Origin: Flavobacterium sp. A45
Lineage (GTDB): Bacteria; Bacteroidota; Bacteroidia; Flavobacteriales; Flavobacteriaceae
DNA: 53,428 nucleotides
Direction of reading: 5' to 3'
NCBI RefSeq assembly: GCF_002001005.1
Contig: NZ_MUNX01000076.1
Location: forward strand, 1 to 53,428
Shown piece after piece: positions 1 through 8,239 of this stretch; the stretch's first letter is position 1; each line of letters begins with the position of its first letter. A model generated the notes under the pieces. That model was given only the letters and a program-made list of their open reading frames with translations. It did not search any database and had not been told where the DNA came from. The translations under genes were made by a program, and so were the position numbers.

Positions 1-12
1 ACGTATATATTT

Positions 13-1059
13 GTGAATATGAATAAGAAATATACAATAAAAGATATTGCTCAGTTGGCAGGAGTTTCGAAAGGAACTGTTGATAGAGTCCTGCATAAAA
101 GAGGAAAAGTTTCTAATGAAGCATTAAAAAAGATTAACGAAGTTTTAAATGTTATAAACTACGAGCCCAATCTCATTGCCAGGAATTTAAAAAACAATAA
201 AGTATATCGCATTTGTATATTGCTTCCAGATCCTATAATTGATCCCTATTGGCAGCCGTGCATTAAAGGGATTGAAGATGCATCACAAGAATTTAGAGCC
301 TATAATTTTGCAATTGAAATTTATTTTTTTAATCCTGAAGAGAAAAAAACTTTTTTGAAAGTTAATGAAACTGTTTTGGATAAATCGCCAGATGCTGTTT
401 TGTTACCGCCTTTATTCCACAAAGAATCATTGGATGTTATCAAAAAATATGAGGAGCTGAATATCATTGTAAATACCTTTAATAACCAAGTTGAATCCGA
501 TTCGATAAAGAGTTTCGTGGGGCAGGATTTATTCCAAAGCGGAAGAGTGGCCGCTAAATTATTGGATTTGCTTTTGAAAAAAGGACAGATTGCCGTTATC
601 CATATTGATGAATCGATAAAGAATGCCATTCACATGCAGGAGAAGGAGAGGGGCTTCCGAAATTTTTTTAGTGAAAAAGAAAATCAGGATTATATTATTA
701 CGACCTTAAAATTAAAGAATCCGAATATTGAAATCAATTTCACTAATTTCCTTAACGAAAATCCCGATTTATCAGGAATCTTTATTTCCACTTCCAAAGC
801 CTACCAAATTGCAAAAGTTATGAGTGAAAAAAAGGATAGAAAAATTGCAATTATCGGATATGATTTGATCGAGAATAATATAAATTATTTGAATCAAGGA
901 GTGATTGATTTTTTAATTCATCAAAATCAGAAAAGACAGATCTATCTTGGTATTACATCAATAATTGAGTTTTTTCTTTTTGATAAACAAATTCCAAATA
1001 CGATCCTTTTACCCATTGATATTGTCAATTCTGAAAATGCTTCGTTTTATACTGAATAA
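13..1059 (+). CDS. LacI-family transcriptional regulator with sugar-binding domain
   Basis: Predicted DNA-binding repressor or activator that senses a sugar. An N-terminal LacI helix-turn-helix is visible at about residues 8-27 (DIAQLAGVSKGTVDRVL), followed by the hinge and a periplasmic-binding-protein-like effector domain (about 65-340). The length of about 346 is normal for LacI proteins. The open frame begins with GTG at 13, but an ATG at 19 puts the helix-turn-helix at the usual distance from the N-terminus and is the likelier start; the window edge hides its promoter. It converges on the CBM9-like gene with 5 bases between stop codons, and GH109 lies beyond. It may control those genes, but the inducer cannot be read from sequence. 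Confidence 0.88.
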   Translation: MNMNKKYTIKDIAQLAGVSKGTVDRVLHKRGKVSNEALKKINEVLNVINYEPNLIARNLKNNKVYRICILLPDPIIDPYWQPCIKGIEDASQEFRAYNFAIEIYFFNPEEKKTFLKVNETVLDKSPDAVLLPPLFHKESLDVIKKYEELNIIVNTFNNQVESDSIKSFVGQDLFQSGRVAAKLLDLLLKKGQIAVIHIDESIKNAIHMQEKERGFRNFFSEKENQDYIITTLKLKNPNIEINFTNFLNENPDLSGIFISTSKAYQIAKVMSEKKDRKIAIIGYDLIENNINYLNQGVIDFLIHQNQKRQIYLGITSIIEFFLFDKQIPNTILLPIDIVNSENASFYTE

Positions 1060-1064
1060 TGTTT

Positions 1065-1715
1065 TTATTTTTTCAAAATTAGGATACCAAAAGATGAAGC
1101 GATGTGGAAATTGGGTGTTTCTGTATTTGGGTTTACCCATGTAATCCATGTAGGCTCTAAACTCCCGCTACTGTTTTGAGAATATTTTGCACGAAAAATT
1201 CCAGTTTCAATTTTATTCTCTTTGATTAAATTAAAATCTTTTAGGGATTGAATGGTAATTGCACCTTCAACAGTAAAAGAATCTTTTTTTACAGATGATT
1301 TAACTTCTATATCTTCCTTTGGCCAGCACCAACTAAAATCCAAATTTTTATTCGGATAAGCAATAAAATCCATTAACCGTGCATCAGTATCCATTTCTAA
1401 GCAGTAGTAAGGATTTAGTGAATTGTCCCGTCTAAAAAATAGTTCAACTCTATCTGAATTATTGATACTGTAAAAGCTGTCATCCTGTTTTTCAATGTGA
1501 ATTTTTGAGTCAAAAACTGTAAAATTGAAGAATAATTTGTCGTAATCCCAAAGTGCTTTGAATATAATTTTTGATGGTTTTTCGTTATTCCATGGAGAAC
1601 AAAAGTCGGTCAGTTTTATTGCATTTTTCCATAAAAAATGATCTCCTTTTCCTGAGAGCATTAATTGTTTTTTTGGAATTAAATTAACAGTGTATTTTTT
1701 TATTTCTTGATTCAT
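1065..1715 (-). CDS. CBM9-like carbohydrate-binding domain protein, no signal peptide
   Basis: A 216-residue protein that appears to be a single CBM9-like beta-sandwich (the family annotated as carbohydrate-binding family 9-like). Support comes from the order of typical segments: WKNAIKLTDF near the start, ALWDYDKLFFNF, then DRVELFF, YYCLEMDTDARLMD and a late GIFRAKYS. Such domains bind sugar reducing ends or sit in exported proteins. Here there is no signal peptide, lipobox or attached catalytic domain, so the protein should be cytoplasmic, or it is exported by another route. It is convergent with the LacI regulator and divergent from GH109. Its function is unknown. Confidence 0.7.
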   Translation of the reverse strand: MNQEIKKYTVNLIPKKQLMLSGKGDHFLWKNAIKLTDFCSPWNNEKPSKIIFKALWDYDKLFFNFTVFDSKIHIEKQDDSFYSINNSDRVELFFRRDNSLNPYYCLEMDTDARLMDFIAYPNKNLDFSWCWPKEDIEVKSSVKKDSFTVEGAITIQSLKDFNLIKENKIETGIFRAKYSQNSSGSLEPTWITWVNPNTETPNFHIASSFGILILKK

Positions 1716-1815
1716 TTTATACTGATTTTTTTCTTTGTTAAATTATGGGAACGGAAAGCTGGTTAATTTTTCTAGTGCAAATCAATTAGAAATAAAGTGC
1801 AAAATAGTCATGTTT

Positions 1816-1859
1816 TTTGTTTTATACTAGCGATTTTTATTTTTGTGTGTTCGAGAACA
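1816..1859 (+). promoter_or_regulatory. Candidate promoter with palindromic operator at the start site
   Basis: TTTG at 1816-1819 is followed 18 bases later by TATTTTTG at 1838-1845, matching the Bacteroidota -33/-7 pattern TTTG/TAnnTTTG. Two bases further is TGTTC-GA-GAACA (1848-1859), a dyad covering the expected start point. It points toward GH109, leaving a leader of about 400 bases. A repressor site over the start point is plausible. AT-rich DNA gives chance matches, so this is tentative. Confidence 0.35.
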
Positions 1860-1908
1860 TTTTTATTGCTTTTTCTTGTTTAATAAAAATGTTATCTATA
1901 GTTTCGTG

Positions 1909-1922
1909 ATTTGAATTCAAAT
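1909..1922. promoter_or_regulatory. 14-base perfect palindrome
   Basis: ATTTGAATTCAAAT is a perfect palindrome in the divergent space between the CBM9-like gene and GH109. It could be an operator for the neighbouring LacI protein, but it lacks the CG-type centre usual for LacI sites and may be chance. Confidence 0.25.
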
Positions 1923-2111
1923 TTAACATCAGAATTTTATTTTTGAGTTCTTATAGGTAAAAGAATAAAAGCCATTAGATCAGTAAGATTGAATTGTGAA
2001 AAAGCATTTGAGAAATAATAAAACGAACATTGGTTTTAATAGGTTGCACTAATTTTTTAAGACATTTTTATTTTGTTTGTATTCAATGCCTATAATTTTT
2101 AATATAACTGT

Positions 2112-2224
2112 TTGGGACTAATACCAAGTCAATAAAAATAGCCACAGATTTTTTTAGTAATACTTATAAAATCTTTGAAATTTGTGGCAAAAAAAGGCGT
2201 GGTACGAATTATGGAAAGTCCCAA
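2112..2224. repeat. Dispersed palindromic repeat, copy A
   Basis: An imperfect palindrome with outer arms TTGGGACT (2112-2119) and AGTCCCAA (2217-2224). Inner arms are GCCACAGATTT (2141-2151) and AAATTTGTGGC (2178-2188), with one mismatch. The motifs TAATACCAA, CACAGATT and GTGGCAAAAAAA recur in the element at 5531-5670, so both belong to one dispersed family. It lies in the GH109 leader and would form a strong hairpin if transcribed. Confidence 0.7.
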
Positions 2225-2250
2225 TTTTTAATAACTAATTTAATAGAATA

Positions 2251-3630
2251 ATGAAAACTACTTTTTTTAAATCCATCTTGACTATTTGTTGTGTATTGGG
2301 ATGGCTAGCGTCTTCGGCACAAATGATTAAGACTCCAAGTCCAAAACGTTCTAAAGGGCAAACAGATGTTTTGCGTATGGCTTGCGCTCCATTGCCTACA
2401 GTTCGTGTCGCATTTATAGGATTGGGAATGAGAGGTCCTGGTGCTGTTGAGCGTATGACACATATTCCAGGAGTAGAGATTGTTGCTCTTTGCGATATGT
2501 TGGAAGACCGAACAAAATCAGCGAATCAGATTTTAGTGAAAGCTGGACTTCCAAAAGCGCAGGAATTTTTTGGAGATGCTAATGCTTGGCGAAAAGTAAC
2601 CGCACTTCCAAATGTGGATCTTGTGTATGTTGCCACCGATTGGAAGCATCATGCTCTGATTGGCGTTCAGGCTATGAAAGACGGAAAGCACGTTGCTATT
2701 GAAGTGCCTGGCGCTATGACAATGGAAGAAATTTGGGATTTAATCAATACTTCTGAAAAAACAAGAAAACATTGTATGCAACTAGAGAATTGTGTGTATG
2801 ATTTCTTCGAATTGACAACATTAAATATGGCGCAACAAGGATTGTTTGGTGAAATTCTTCATGCAGAAGGAGCTTATATTCACAATCTTGAACCTTTTTG
2901 GAAAGATTATTGGAATAATTGGCGTTTGGACTATAATAAAGCACATCGTGGAGATATTTATGCCACACATGGTATGGGACCAGTTTGTTTGGCATTGAAT
3001 ATCCATCGTGGAGATAAAATGAATTATTTGGTTTCTATGGATACTAAAGCTGTAGGAATTCCAGCTTTCATTAAAGAAACAACTGGAGAAGAAATTAAAG
3101 ATTTTAAAAATGGGGATCATACCATGACCATGATTCGTACAGAAAAGGGCAAAACAATTCAGATTCAGCATGATGTAGCTAATCCTCGTCCATATAGCCG
3201 CATGTATCAGCTTACTGGAACAAAAGGATTTGCTAATAAATATCCTGTAGAAGGATACGCATTGGATTCTAAGTTGATAAGTTCTGATATTAAAATAAAT
3301 CATGAAAACTTAAATGCCCATAGTTTTGTTCCTGCTGAAATAAAAAAGGCTTTGATGGAAAAATACAAACATCCAATTGTGGTAGGAATCGAAGAAAAAG
3401 CAAAGCAAGTTGGAGGACATGGAGGAATGGATTTTATAATGGATTACCGTTTGATTCATTGTCTTCAAAATGGACTCCCATTGGATATGGATGTTTACGA
3501 CTTGGCTGAATGGTCTTGTTTGGCTCCATTGACAGAAACATCTCTAAATAATAATTCTGCTCCAGTTGAAATTCCGGATTTTACCCGTGGAGGTTGGGAT
3601 AAATTAAAAGGATTGGAATTTTCTAAATAA
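2251..3630 (+). CDS. GH109-type NAD-dependent glycosidase (Gfo/Idh/MocA fold), exported
   Basis: Predicted glycosidase of family GH109, whose characterised member cleaves alpha-N-acetylgalactosamine using tightly bound NAD+ in an oxidation-elimination-reduction cycle. After a signal peptide (about residues 1-23, ending SSAQ) comes a Rossmann motif GLGMRGPG near 56-63. EVPGAMT replaces the EKP of ordinary oxidoreductases of this fold, and the family signature YATHGMGP lies near 237-244. The length of 459 is normal. The leader appears Sec-type with no twin arginine, which is odd for an enzyme that must bind NAD+ while folding. The true sugar substrate is unproven. A hairpin follows the gene. 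Confidence 0.87.
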   Translation: MKTTFFKSILTICCVLGWLASSAQMIKTPSPKRSKGQTDVLRMACAPLPTVRVAFIGLGMRGPGAVERMTHIPGVEIVALCDMLEDRTKSANQILVKAGLPKAQEFFGDANAWRKVTALPNVDLVYVATDWKHHALIGVQAMKDGKHVAIEVPGAMTMEEIWDLINTSEKTRKHCMQLENCVYDFFELTTLNMAQQGLFGEILHAEGAYIHNLEPFWKDYWNNWRLDYNKAHRGDIYATHGMGPVCLALNIHRGDKMNYLVSMDTKAVGIPAFIKETTGEEIKDFKNGDHTMTMIRTEKGKTIQIQHDVANPRPYSRMYQLTGTKGFANKYPVEGYALDSKLISSDIKINHENLNAHSFVPAEIKKALMEKYKHPIVVGIEEKAKQVGGHGGMDFIMDYRLIHCLQNGLPLDMDVYDLAEWSCLAPLTETSLNNNSAPVEIPDFTRGGWDKLKGLEFSK

Positions 3631-3661
3631 AAAATGAATGTAAACAACCAATTAAAATAGA

Positions 3662-3698
3662 TTTCCCAACTAAAATCCAAAGGTATTTAGTTGGGAAA
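3662..3698 (+). terminator. Hairpin terminator after GH109
   Basis: Perfect 13-base arms (3662-3674 and 3686-3698) enclose an 11-base loop, 31 bases past the GH109 stop. No long T-run follows, so it may act as a 3' stabilising hairpin as much as a terminator. Confidence 0.6.
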
Positions 3699-3812
3699 GA
3701 ATTGGATGTACTTAAAATTTTGATAAATGGAATTAAAGAGTGGCAATATTTTGATGAGATAGGTAAAATTTGATGAATACAAGTTTTGAAAATATGATTT
3801 AAAGAAATTTTT

Positions 3813-5309
3813 TTATATCTCTTTTTTTTTTAGGCAACGTCCTCTAGGTTCATCACCCTCATGAAGCACAATTTCGGAATGTAGGAACAGTGCAGCTTCT
3901 GCCGAATCTTTCACTTTGGTAGCACTGCGTTGCAACATTTCTGATTCAAACTCATTTAATACACTTTCCCTAACCCCAACTTTTCTCCATTGAGATAAAG
4001 GTTTACAACCTCTTGAAATACTTCGAGCCAACGAGAGTGCATCGAGTAGCGCCTGATTTGCACCCTGTCCTTTGAAAGGACTCATTGGGTGAGCTGCATC
4101 TCCAATCAGAGTCACTTGACCGCCTTTTTTCAACAATTCTGACTTTAGTAATTCCCTGTCATAAACGGGATAGCCAGAAATCTGAGTTGCTAAAGTTGCT
4201 GCTATAATCTGAGGAATAGGATCATGCCATTGAGTTCTGAGGCATGCTTCTTCCTTGAGAGCTTGAGGTCCTTGCTCGCTTAATGCTTTAGCTTCTTCTT
4301 CTGACATTGGGAAGCTAAGCTGCCACATCACCGAGGTTGAGGTATATGGCATTATATAGATTCTCTCATTGCCATTGGCGGTTTGGAATACAGTAGCCGA
4401 ATCCAATAAAGAACTGTTAAGGTTTTCGAGAGTACTCAAAGGACAAATACCCAATATCACAATACAGCCTAGGTAACGCAAAGGGGTAATGTCTTCACTA
4501 ATAAGCAATCTCCGTACCGAACTGCGAATACCATCGGCTCCAACCACAAGATCTGCCTTCAAGTTTTTTATCTCTCCATTCACTTGAAAAGTCAGATCGA
4601 CACCTTTATTTTCAGATTCCTTATAATTTACTAATTGATGTCCCCATTGTACTCCCTCATGCCCACCTAGTTGCTCAAGTAAAGCTAAGCGCAAAGATTG
4701 TCGTGCAATATGCACATTTGTGCGCTTCGGTGACATTTTTACATCTGATGGCATCCACTTTCTGATGCCCCATTCGCCGATTACTTTTCCTTCTGTAGTA
4801 TGAACCAAATGCCTGGTAGAAATGACTCCTTCTTTTAATGAAAAAATACCGAATCCCTCAATCGCTTTACTGGCTTGCTGCAGAGTGAGTCCGTATCCCT
4901 GAGATCGGGCATCGAAGTTGTTATCACGTTCATAAAGAGTAAAAGGGATTCCGCGGTGCAAACATGCCACAGCTAGAGCCACTCCGCCTATACCGCCCCC
5001 AATAATCGCTACATGCGGATAGTTTTCGATATCAGCCGTAGGTGGGCTGGCAGAAGGAAGCAGTCCAGATCCGGAACAGTTCAAACATAAGGATAGATGC
5101 GCCTTAGGGCGAATTGGAGCCGTTCCTTCGCCTTTCGTCTTTTCAAATTGATTGAGTGCTGTCTGATAACGGAGTCGCACTTTCTTGCTGAGCCTTTGAC
5201 TTTTTTTTCCGCGTCCCTGACATTCGGGACAAACTGTCCAGCTAGCACTTTCATTTTCTGCTTTTTTCACATCTACTTTATTTTGCTTGAACTTGATCGC
5301 CTGTGGCAA
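3813..5309 (-). CDS. FAD-dependent monooxygenase with N-terminal DnaJ-like zinc ribbon
   Basis: Class A flavin monooxygenase, which uses FAD and NAD(P)H to hydroxylate a small, often aromatic or antibiotic, substrate. GGGIGG (104-109) binds the FAD ADP part, GADG (257-260) is the DG motif and GDAAHP (403-408) the GD motif. Before this fold are two cysteine pairs, CPECQGRG (27-34) and CLNCSGSG (75-82), resembling the CxxCxGxG units of DnaJ and suggesting a bound zinc. The start is TTG at 5309: a stop lies three codons upstream and no nearby in-frame ATG exists. An out-of-frame ATG at 5319 opens a 13-codon ORF. Two sampled 60-base lines gave 42% and 53% GC, against 32% in GH109, suggesting transfer. 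The substrate is unknown. Confidence 0.85.
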   Translation of the reverse strand: MPQAIKFKQNKVDVKKAENESASWTVCPECQGRGKKSQRLSKKVRLRYQTALNQFEKTKGEGTAPIRPKAHLSLCLNCSGSGLLPSASPPTADIENYPHVAIIGGGIGGVALAVACLHRGIPFTLYERDNNFDARSQGYGLTLQQASKAIEGFGIFSLKEGVISTRHLVHTTEGKVIGEWGIRKWMPSDVKMSPKRTNVHIARQSLRLALLEQLGGHEGVQWGHQLVNYKESENKGVDLTFQVNGEIKNLKADLVVGADGIRSSVRRLLISEDITPLRYLGCIVILGICPLSTLENLNSSLLDSATVFQTANGNERIYIMPYTSTSVMWQLSFPMSEEEAKALSEQGPQALKEEACLRTQWHDPIPQIIAATLATQISGYPVYDRELLKSELLKKGGQVTLIGDAAHPMSPFKGQGANQALLDALSLARSISRGCKPLSQWRKVGVRESVLNEFESEMLQRSATKVKDSAEAALFLHSEIVLHEGDEPRGRCLKKKEI

Positions 5310-5400
5310 AGTGATTCATTTTAAGGATATAGTAAAATTGTAGTTTTTTCTTTTTTAATTTTTCTTTGGATATTTATCAAAGTTAAAAGTAAAAATAAAT

Positions 5401-5431
5401 GGGACAGAAGAAGAATTTTCTTCCTTGTCCC
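5401..5431 (-). promoter_or_regulatory. Leader hairpin upstream of the monooxygenase
   Basis: GGGACA and TGTCCC arms are continued by GAAGAA/TTCTTC pairing with a two-base bulge. The hairpin would lie just after the predicted start point, at the 5' end of a leader of about 130 bases. It could stabilise the mRNA or act in attenuation. Nothing in the sequence names a ligand. Confidence 0.4.
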
Positions 5432-5443
5432 GTTGATTGACTC

Positions 5444-5475
5444 CAAAGATATAATTTTCAAACCATTTTAGTCAA
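5444..5475 (-). promoter_or_regulatory. Promoter for the monooxygenase
   Basis: On the minus strand TTG (5475-5473) is followed after 21 bases by TATCTTTG (5451-5444), a good Bacteroidota promoter. A second -7-like match, TAACTTTG, lies at 5385-5378 without a -33 partner. Confidence 0.5.
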
Positions 5476-5530
5476 GATTTTTTTTAAAAGGGCATGCATT
5501 CAAGTTAATCTGTAGGATGTTTTTTTTATA

Positions 5531-5670
5531 TGACTATCCGTAACTAATACCAAACAGTTAGAATTAGCAACAGATTACACAGATTTATTTTCAAAAACGG
5601 TACTGAAATCTGTGAGAATCTGTTTAATCTGTGGCAAAAAAATATACATGGTACTCTTCGCGGACAGTCA
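5531..5670. repeat. Dispersed palindromic repeat, copy B
   Basis: Outer arms are TGACTATCCG (5531-5540) and CGGACAGTCA (5661-5670), with one mismatch. Between them are TAATACCAA, several CACAGATT/AATCTGTG blocks, GTGGCAAAAAAA and TGGTAC, shared with the copy at 2112-2224. No open frame spans it. With the monooxygenase promoter and the terminator near 5768 it fills the 5310-5846 gap. Confidence 0.7.
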
Positions 5671-5767
5671 TTTTTTTAAATTAAATAATGGCGGTTTATA
5701 TGTAACACCTGTGCATTTCTATTTATTCTGAATTCAATCAATAATTATAAAGCAAACTATTCTAATT

Positions 5768-5806
5768 GAAAAAGCCTTTAAAATTTTTAGTTTTAAAGGC
5801 TTTTTC
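5768..5806 (-). terminator. Strong terminator after the lipoprotein pair
   Basis: Perfect 16-base arms (5768-5783 and 5791-5806) enclose a 7-base loop. Read on the minus strand the stem ends in a T-rich tract, 40 bases past the propeller lipoprotein stop at 5847. Confidence 0.85.
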
Positions 5807-5846
5807 TTCTTCAAAAAACAATCTAATTATTAACCATTACAGAATA

Positions 5847-6857
5847 TTAGTTTTTCTGTTCAGCAATTGTAGATTTATTGAGTTTAATGATTCTTATTAT
5901 TTTATTTGAATTATCGGACAAGAAAATACGATCGTTAAGTTGAGCGGTACTGACAATATTTCCAAAAGGATTTTGTCCCATAATATCGGATGCATTAAGT
6001 ACTTGGGAGTATTTTTGATTGATAAAATCTTCTTTTGAATAAAGACTTACATAATTTAAATCTCCCGAAGTTTCAGTGGTTACCGCCCAGTTTGTACTAA
6101 AATTTACAGAAACAGGTTTTGTACTCAAGAAAGGCGGAATTTCTGGTTCAATTGGTGTGATTAAAGAGTTTGCCGCATTGGTTTTAATATTGGCAATGTT
6201 ATAATACAAGTAACTTTTAGCATCCCTTCCTGCAACAACTAAATTTCCGGAAAATACGTCCATAGAGTATATTTCTGTACTTCCTTTTAAGGTATTTAAT
6301 TTAGCGATTGGCGTTAAATTCCAATTACTTGTATCAGTAATTTGTGATGTTTCAAAAACTTTAATGATGTTGTTTTTCTCTTTTACAAAGACCAATCCGT
6401 CTTTTACAACAACGCCAAAAACATGCACAAAAGTCTGCCACCATTGACCATTTCCAACTGTATTGATTCCTAAAAAGGTATTTTCATCAAGTACAAAAAG
6501 CCTCGAATTTGTGCTTCCTAAATAAATTCGCCCTTTATCAATACTTATTGATGATAATTGAGTTAATGGAATTGTAGTGTTTCCTTTAGTATAACTTGAG
6601 ATTGTTTTTATGTGAGCCAGGGTGACTGCGCTAAAAACCTCTAAAACATCTCCATTACATACATATAATTGTTCGTTTGCTATTGCAATTCCTTTTGGGT
6701 CTAATGTACCACTGCCATCACCAATTTGTTTTGCAGTAATTACTGCGTTATCAGTTGGATAGTAGTAATCGTAATTGGTTGGTTCGATATCATAGCTGTC
6801 TTTGCTGCAATTGGTAAAAAAGCAAAGTAATAAAACTAAAAATAACAGTTTTTTCAT
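5847..6857 (-). CDS. Beta-propeller-like lipoprotein
   Basis: Predicted surface or periplasmic lipoprotein of 336 residues. The chosen start is the ATG at 6857, which gives MKKLLFLVLLL and a lipobox ending FFTNC with cysteine at residue 17. An earlier ATG at 6881 would add eight polar residues and overlap the upstream gene. The mature part repeats short strand-rich units such as GIAIANEQLYVCNG, SISIDKGRIYLGS and GVVVKDGLVFV, as in WD40/YVTN-like propellers. No catalytic motif is seen. The stop of the metzincin gene lies 14 bases upstream, so the two are one transcript. A role as binding partner or anchor for that protease is inference. Confidence 0.75.
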   Translation of the reverse strand: MKKLLFLVLLLCFFTNCSKDSYDIEPTNYDYYYPTDNAVITAKQIGDGSGTLDPKGIAIANEQLYVCNGDVLEVFSAVTLAHIKTISSYTKGNTTIPLTQLSSISIDKGRIYLGSTNSRLFVLDENTFLGINTVGNGQWWQTFVHVFGVVVKDGLVFVKEKNNIIKVFETSQITDTSNWNLTPIAKLNTLKGSTEIYSMDVFSGNLVVAGRDAKSYLYYNIANIKTNAANSLITPIEPEIPPFLSTKPVSVNFSTNWAVTTETSGDLNYVSLYSKEDFINQKYSQVLNASDIMGQNPFGNIVSTAQLNDRIFLSDNSNKIIRIIKLNKSTIAEQKN

Positions 6858-6871
6858 GTTGATTTTATTGA

Positions 6872-8098
6872 TTAATTCCATTTTCCTTCTCCTTTATATT
6901 TTAATAAAAATGGATTTTTTGGGTTTATTGTAAATACTGGTTTCTTGTAAGTTCCAGTTAAATAGTTGGTTTTTGTCCAACCTTTTAAAACTTCAGGATC
7001 TGTAAATGGTAGGTCATTTAAATAAATTAAATATTTATAAAAATGAGTAAGCATTCCCTGCTGACCGCCTCCTTCACCGCTATTTGCTAAATTACTGCTG
7101 TGGCCAAAACCAATATGATGTGAGTACTCATGCGACCAAACTGACATTTCGCCAAGCCAATGTCCTGTTACATATCCAGATTCCCATTGCGATGCCAAAG
7201 GGCCACCACCAAGTGCGGCATCGCCGCCAACCATTGCTAAATAAACAGTTCGGTTGTTAAGATAATTCCAGTATATTTTTTCAATTTCATCTTTTGTAAA
7301 ATAATCATAAGTTCCATTTGCATCATCTGCATTCCCATGCCAATTCAGAGCGCCATTTACAGCAGTTCCAGCAAGAGTTGCCTGGTCTTTTTTGTATTGG
7401 TCATAATTTGTAAAAGTGCTATAATACACAGGATGACTCAATGCATACGAATAATTGATAATCATCGTAATTGCTTCTTTTGCTAAAACTGGATTCATTG
7501 GCAGAAATTTGCCAAGTTCATTTATATGATAGGAATCGCTAAATTGAACTAAATGAGATGATTTTATTTTTTTGAATTTCTGAAATAAAGGATCACTTGA
7601 TTCAACCGAAAACTCGATTGCGCCAGAGGAGAAACCTTCAATTTGATCAATTGTTACTGTATTTCCTGTTTCGAGTTCGTAATCATTCTTTCCTTCTGTA
7701 AGCGGGATTTTATGAAATGACCGATGAAAAGCCGGTATTTTAGTAAAATTGTAAATCAAAAATCGTTTTTCATAATTTGGCAGTTTAGCATAGATTTTTA
7801 CATTCGTTAATCCTACAGGCGAATACAGCGAAATTTGTACTGAATCTTTTCCTTTTTGAATTACTTGCAGCGGTTGATTTACCCTGAACCAGCGATCTGT
7901 TTTGTTATACATTTTTGAAGGACTTTCGTCATCTTCAAACATGGTCATTGGCCGATTTCCTTTTGGTAATTCACTTGCATCAATGCTAGCCTGATAATTG
8001 GGCTGATACAAATCACGTTCGGTTTCCTGATCGCTGCACCCAAAAGTTATACCTGCTAATAAGGCAAAAAGTGCAAAAAAATAATTGTTTTTTTTCAT
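6872..8098 (-). CDS. Lipoprotein metalloprotease with metzincin zinc motif
   Basis: Predicted exported lipoprotein peptidase of 408 residues. The N-terminus is a lipoprotein signal with lipobox GITFGC (cysteine at 21). HEYSHHIGFGH near residues 323-333 fits HExxHxxGxxH exactly, the zinc site of metzincins: three histidine ligands plus the catalytic glutamate. The preceding half (about 50-230) is probably a beta-rich domain. GGGQQGMLTHFYKYL follows the zinc site; a Met-turn is possible at that methionine but is not certain. It heads a two-gene operon with the propeller lipoprotein. The protein family and target are unknown. Confidence 0.8.
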   Translation of the reverse strand: MKKNNYFFALFALLAGITFGCSDQETERDLYQPNYQASIDASELPKGNRPMTMFEDDESPSKMYNKTDRWFRVNQPLQVIQKGKDSVQISLYSPVGLTNVKIYAKLPNYEKRFLIYNFTKIPAFHRSFHKIPLTEGKNDYELETGNTVTIDQIEGFSSGAIEFSVESSDPLFQKFKKIKSSHLVQFSDSYHINELGKFLPMNPVLAKEAITMIINYSYALSHPVYYSTFTNYDQYKKDQATLAGTAVNGALNWHGNADDANGTYDYFTKDEIEKIYWNYLNNRTVYLAMVGGDAALGGGPLASQWESGYVTGHWLGEMSVWSHEYSHHIGFGHSSNLANSGEGGGQQGMLTHFYKYLIYLNDLPFTDPEVLKGWTKTNYLTGTYKKPVFTINPKNPFLLKYKGEGKWN

Positions 8099-8202
8099 AT
8101 GATTTAATTCAGATTTGGGGTTTAGTGCTTTGATTTTAATCGATTATTAGTTATTAAGTTTTTTGTAGGTGTATTTTTAATAATTAAGTAAAAATAAGTT
8201 TG

Positions 8203-8239
8203 CAAAAATAAATAATCGAAAAAACTTTGTATGGTCAAA
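8203..8239 (-). promoter_or_regulatory. Possible promoter for the metzincin operon
   Basis: TATTTTTG reads on the minus strand from 8210 to 8203, with TTTG at 8239-8236. The 25-base spacing is longer than usual. The rest of the 8099-8417 gap is AT-rich and shows nothing further. Confidence 0.3.

Noticed and set aside
6..13. TATATTTG as a promoter for the first LacI gene
   Set aside because: It overlaps the start region and would make the mRNA leaderless; the window edge prevents judging it.
2821..3303. 160-codon frame opposite GH109
   Set aside because: It is antisense to well-recognised GH109 motifs and resembles no protein family.
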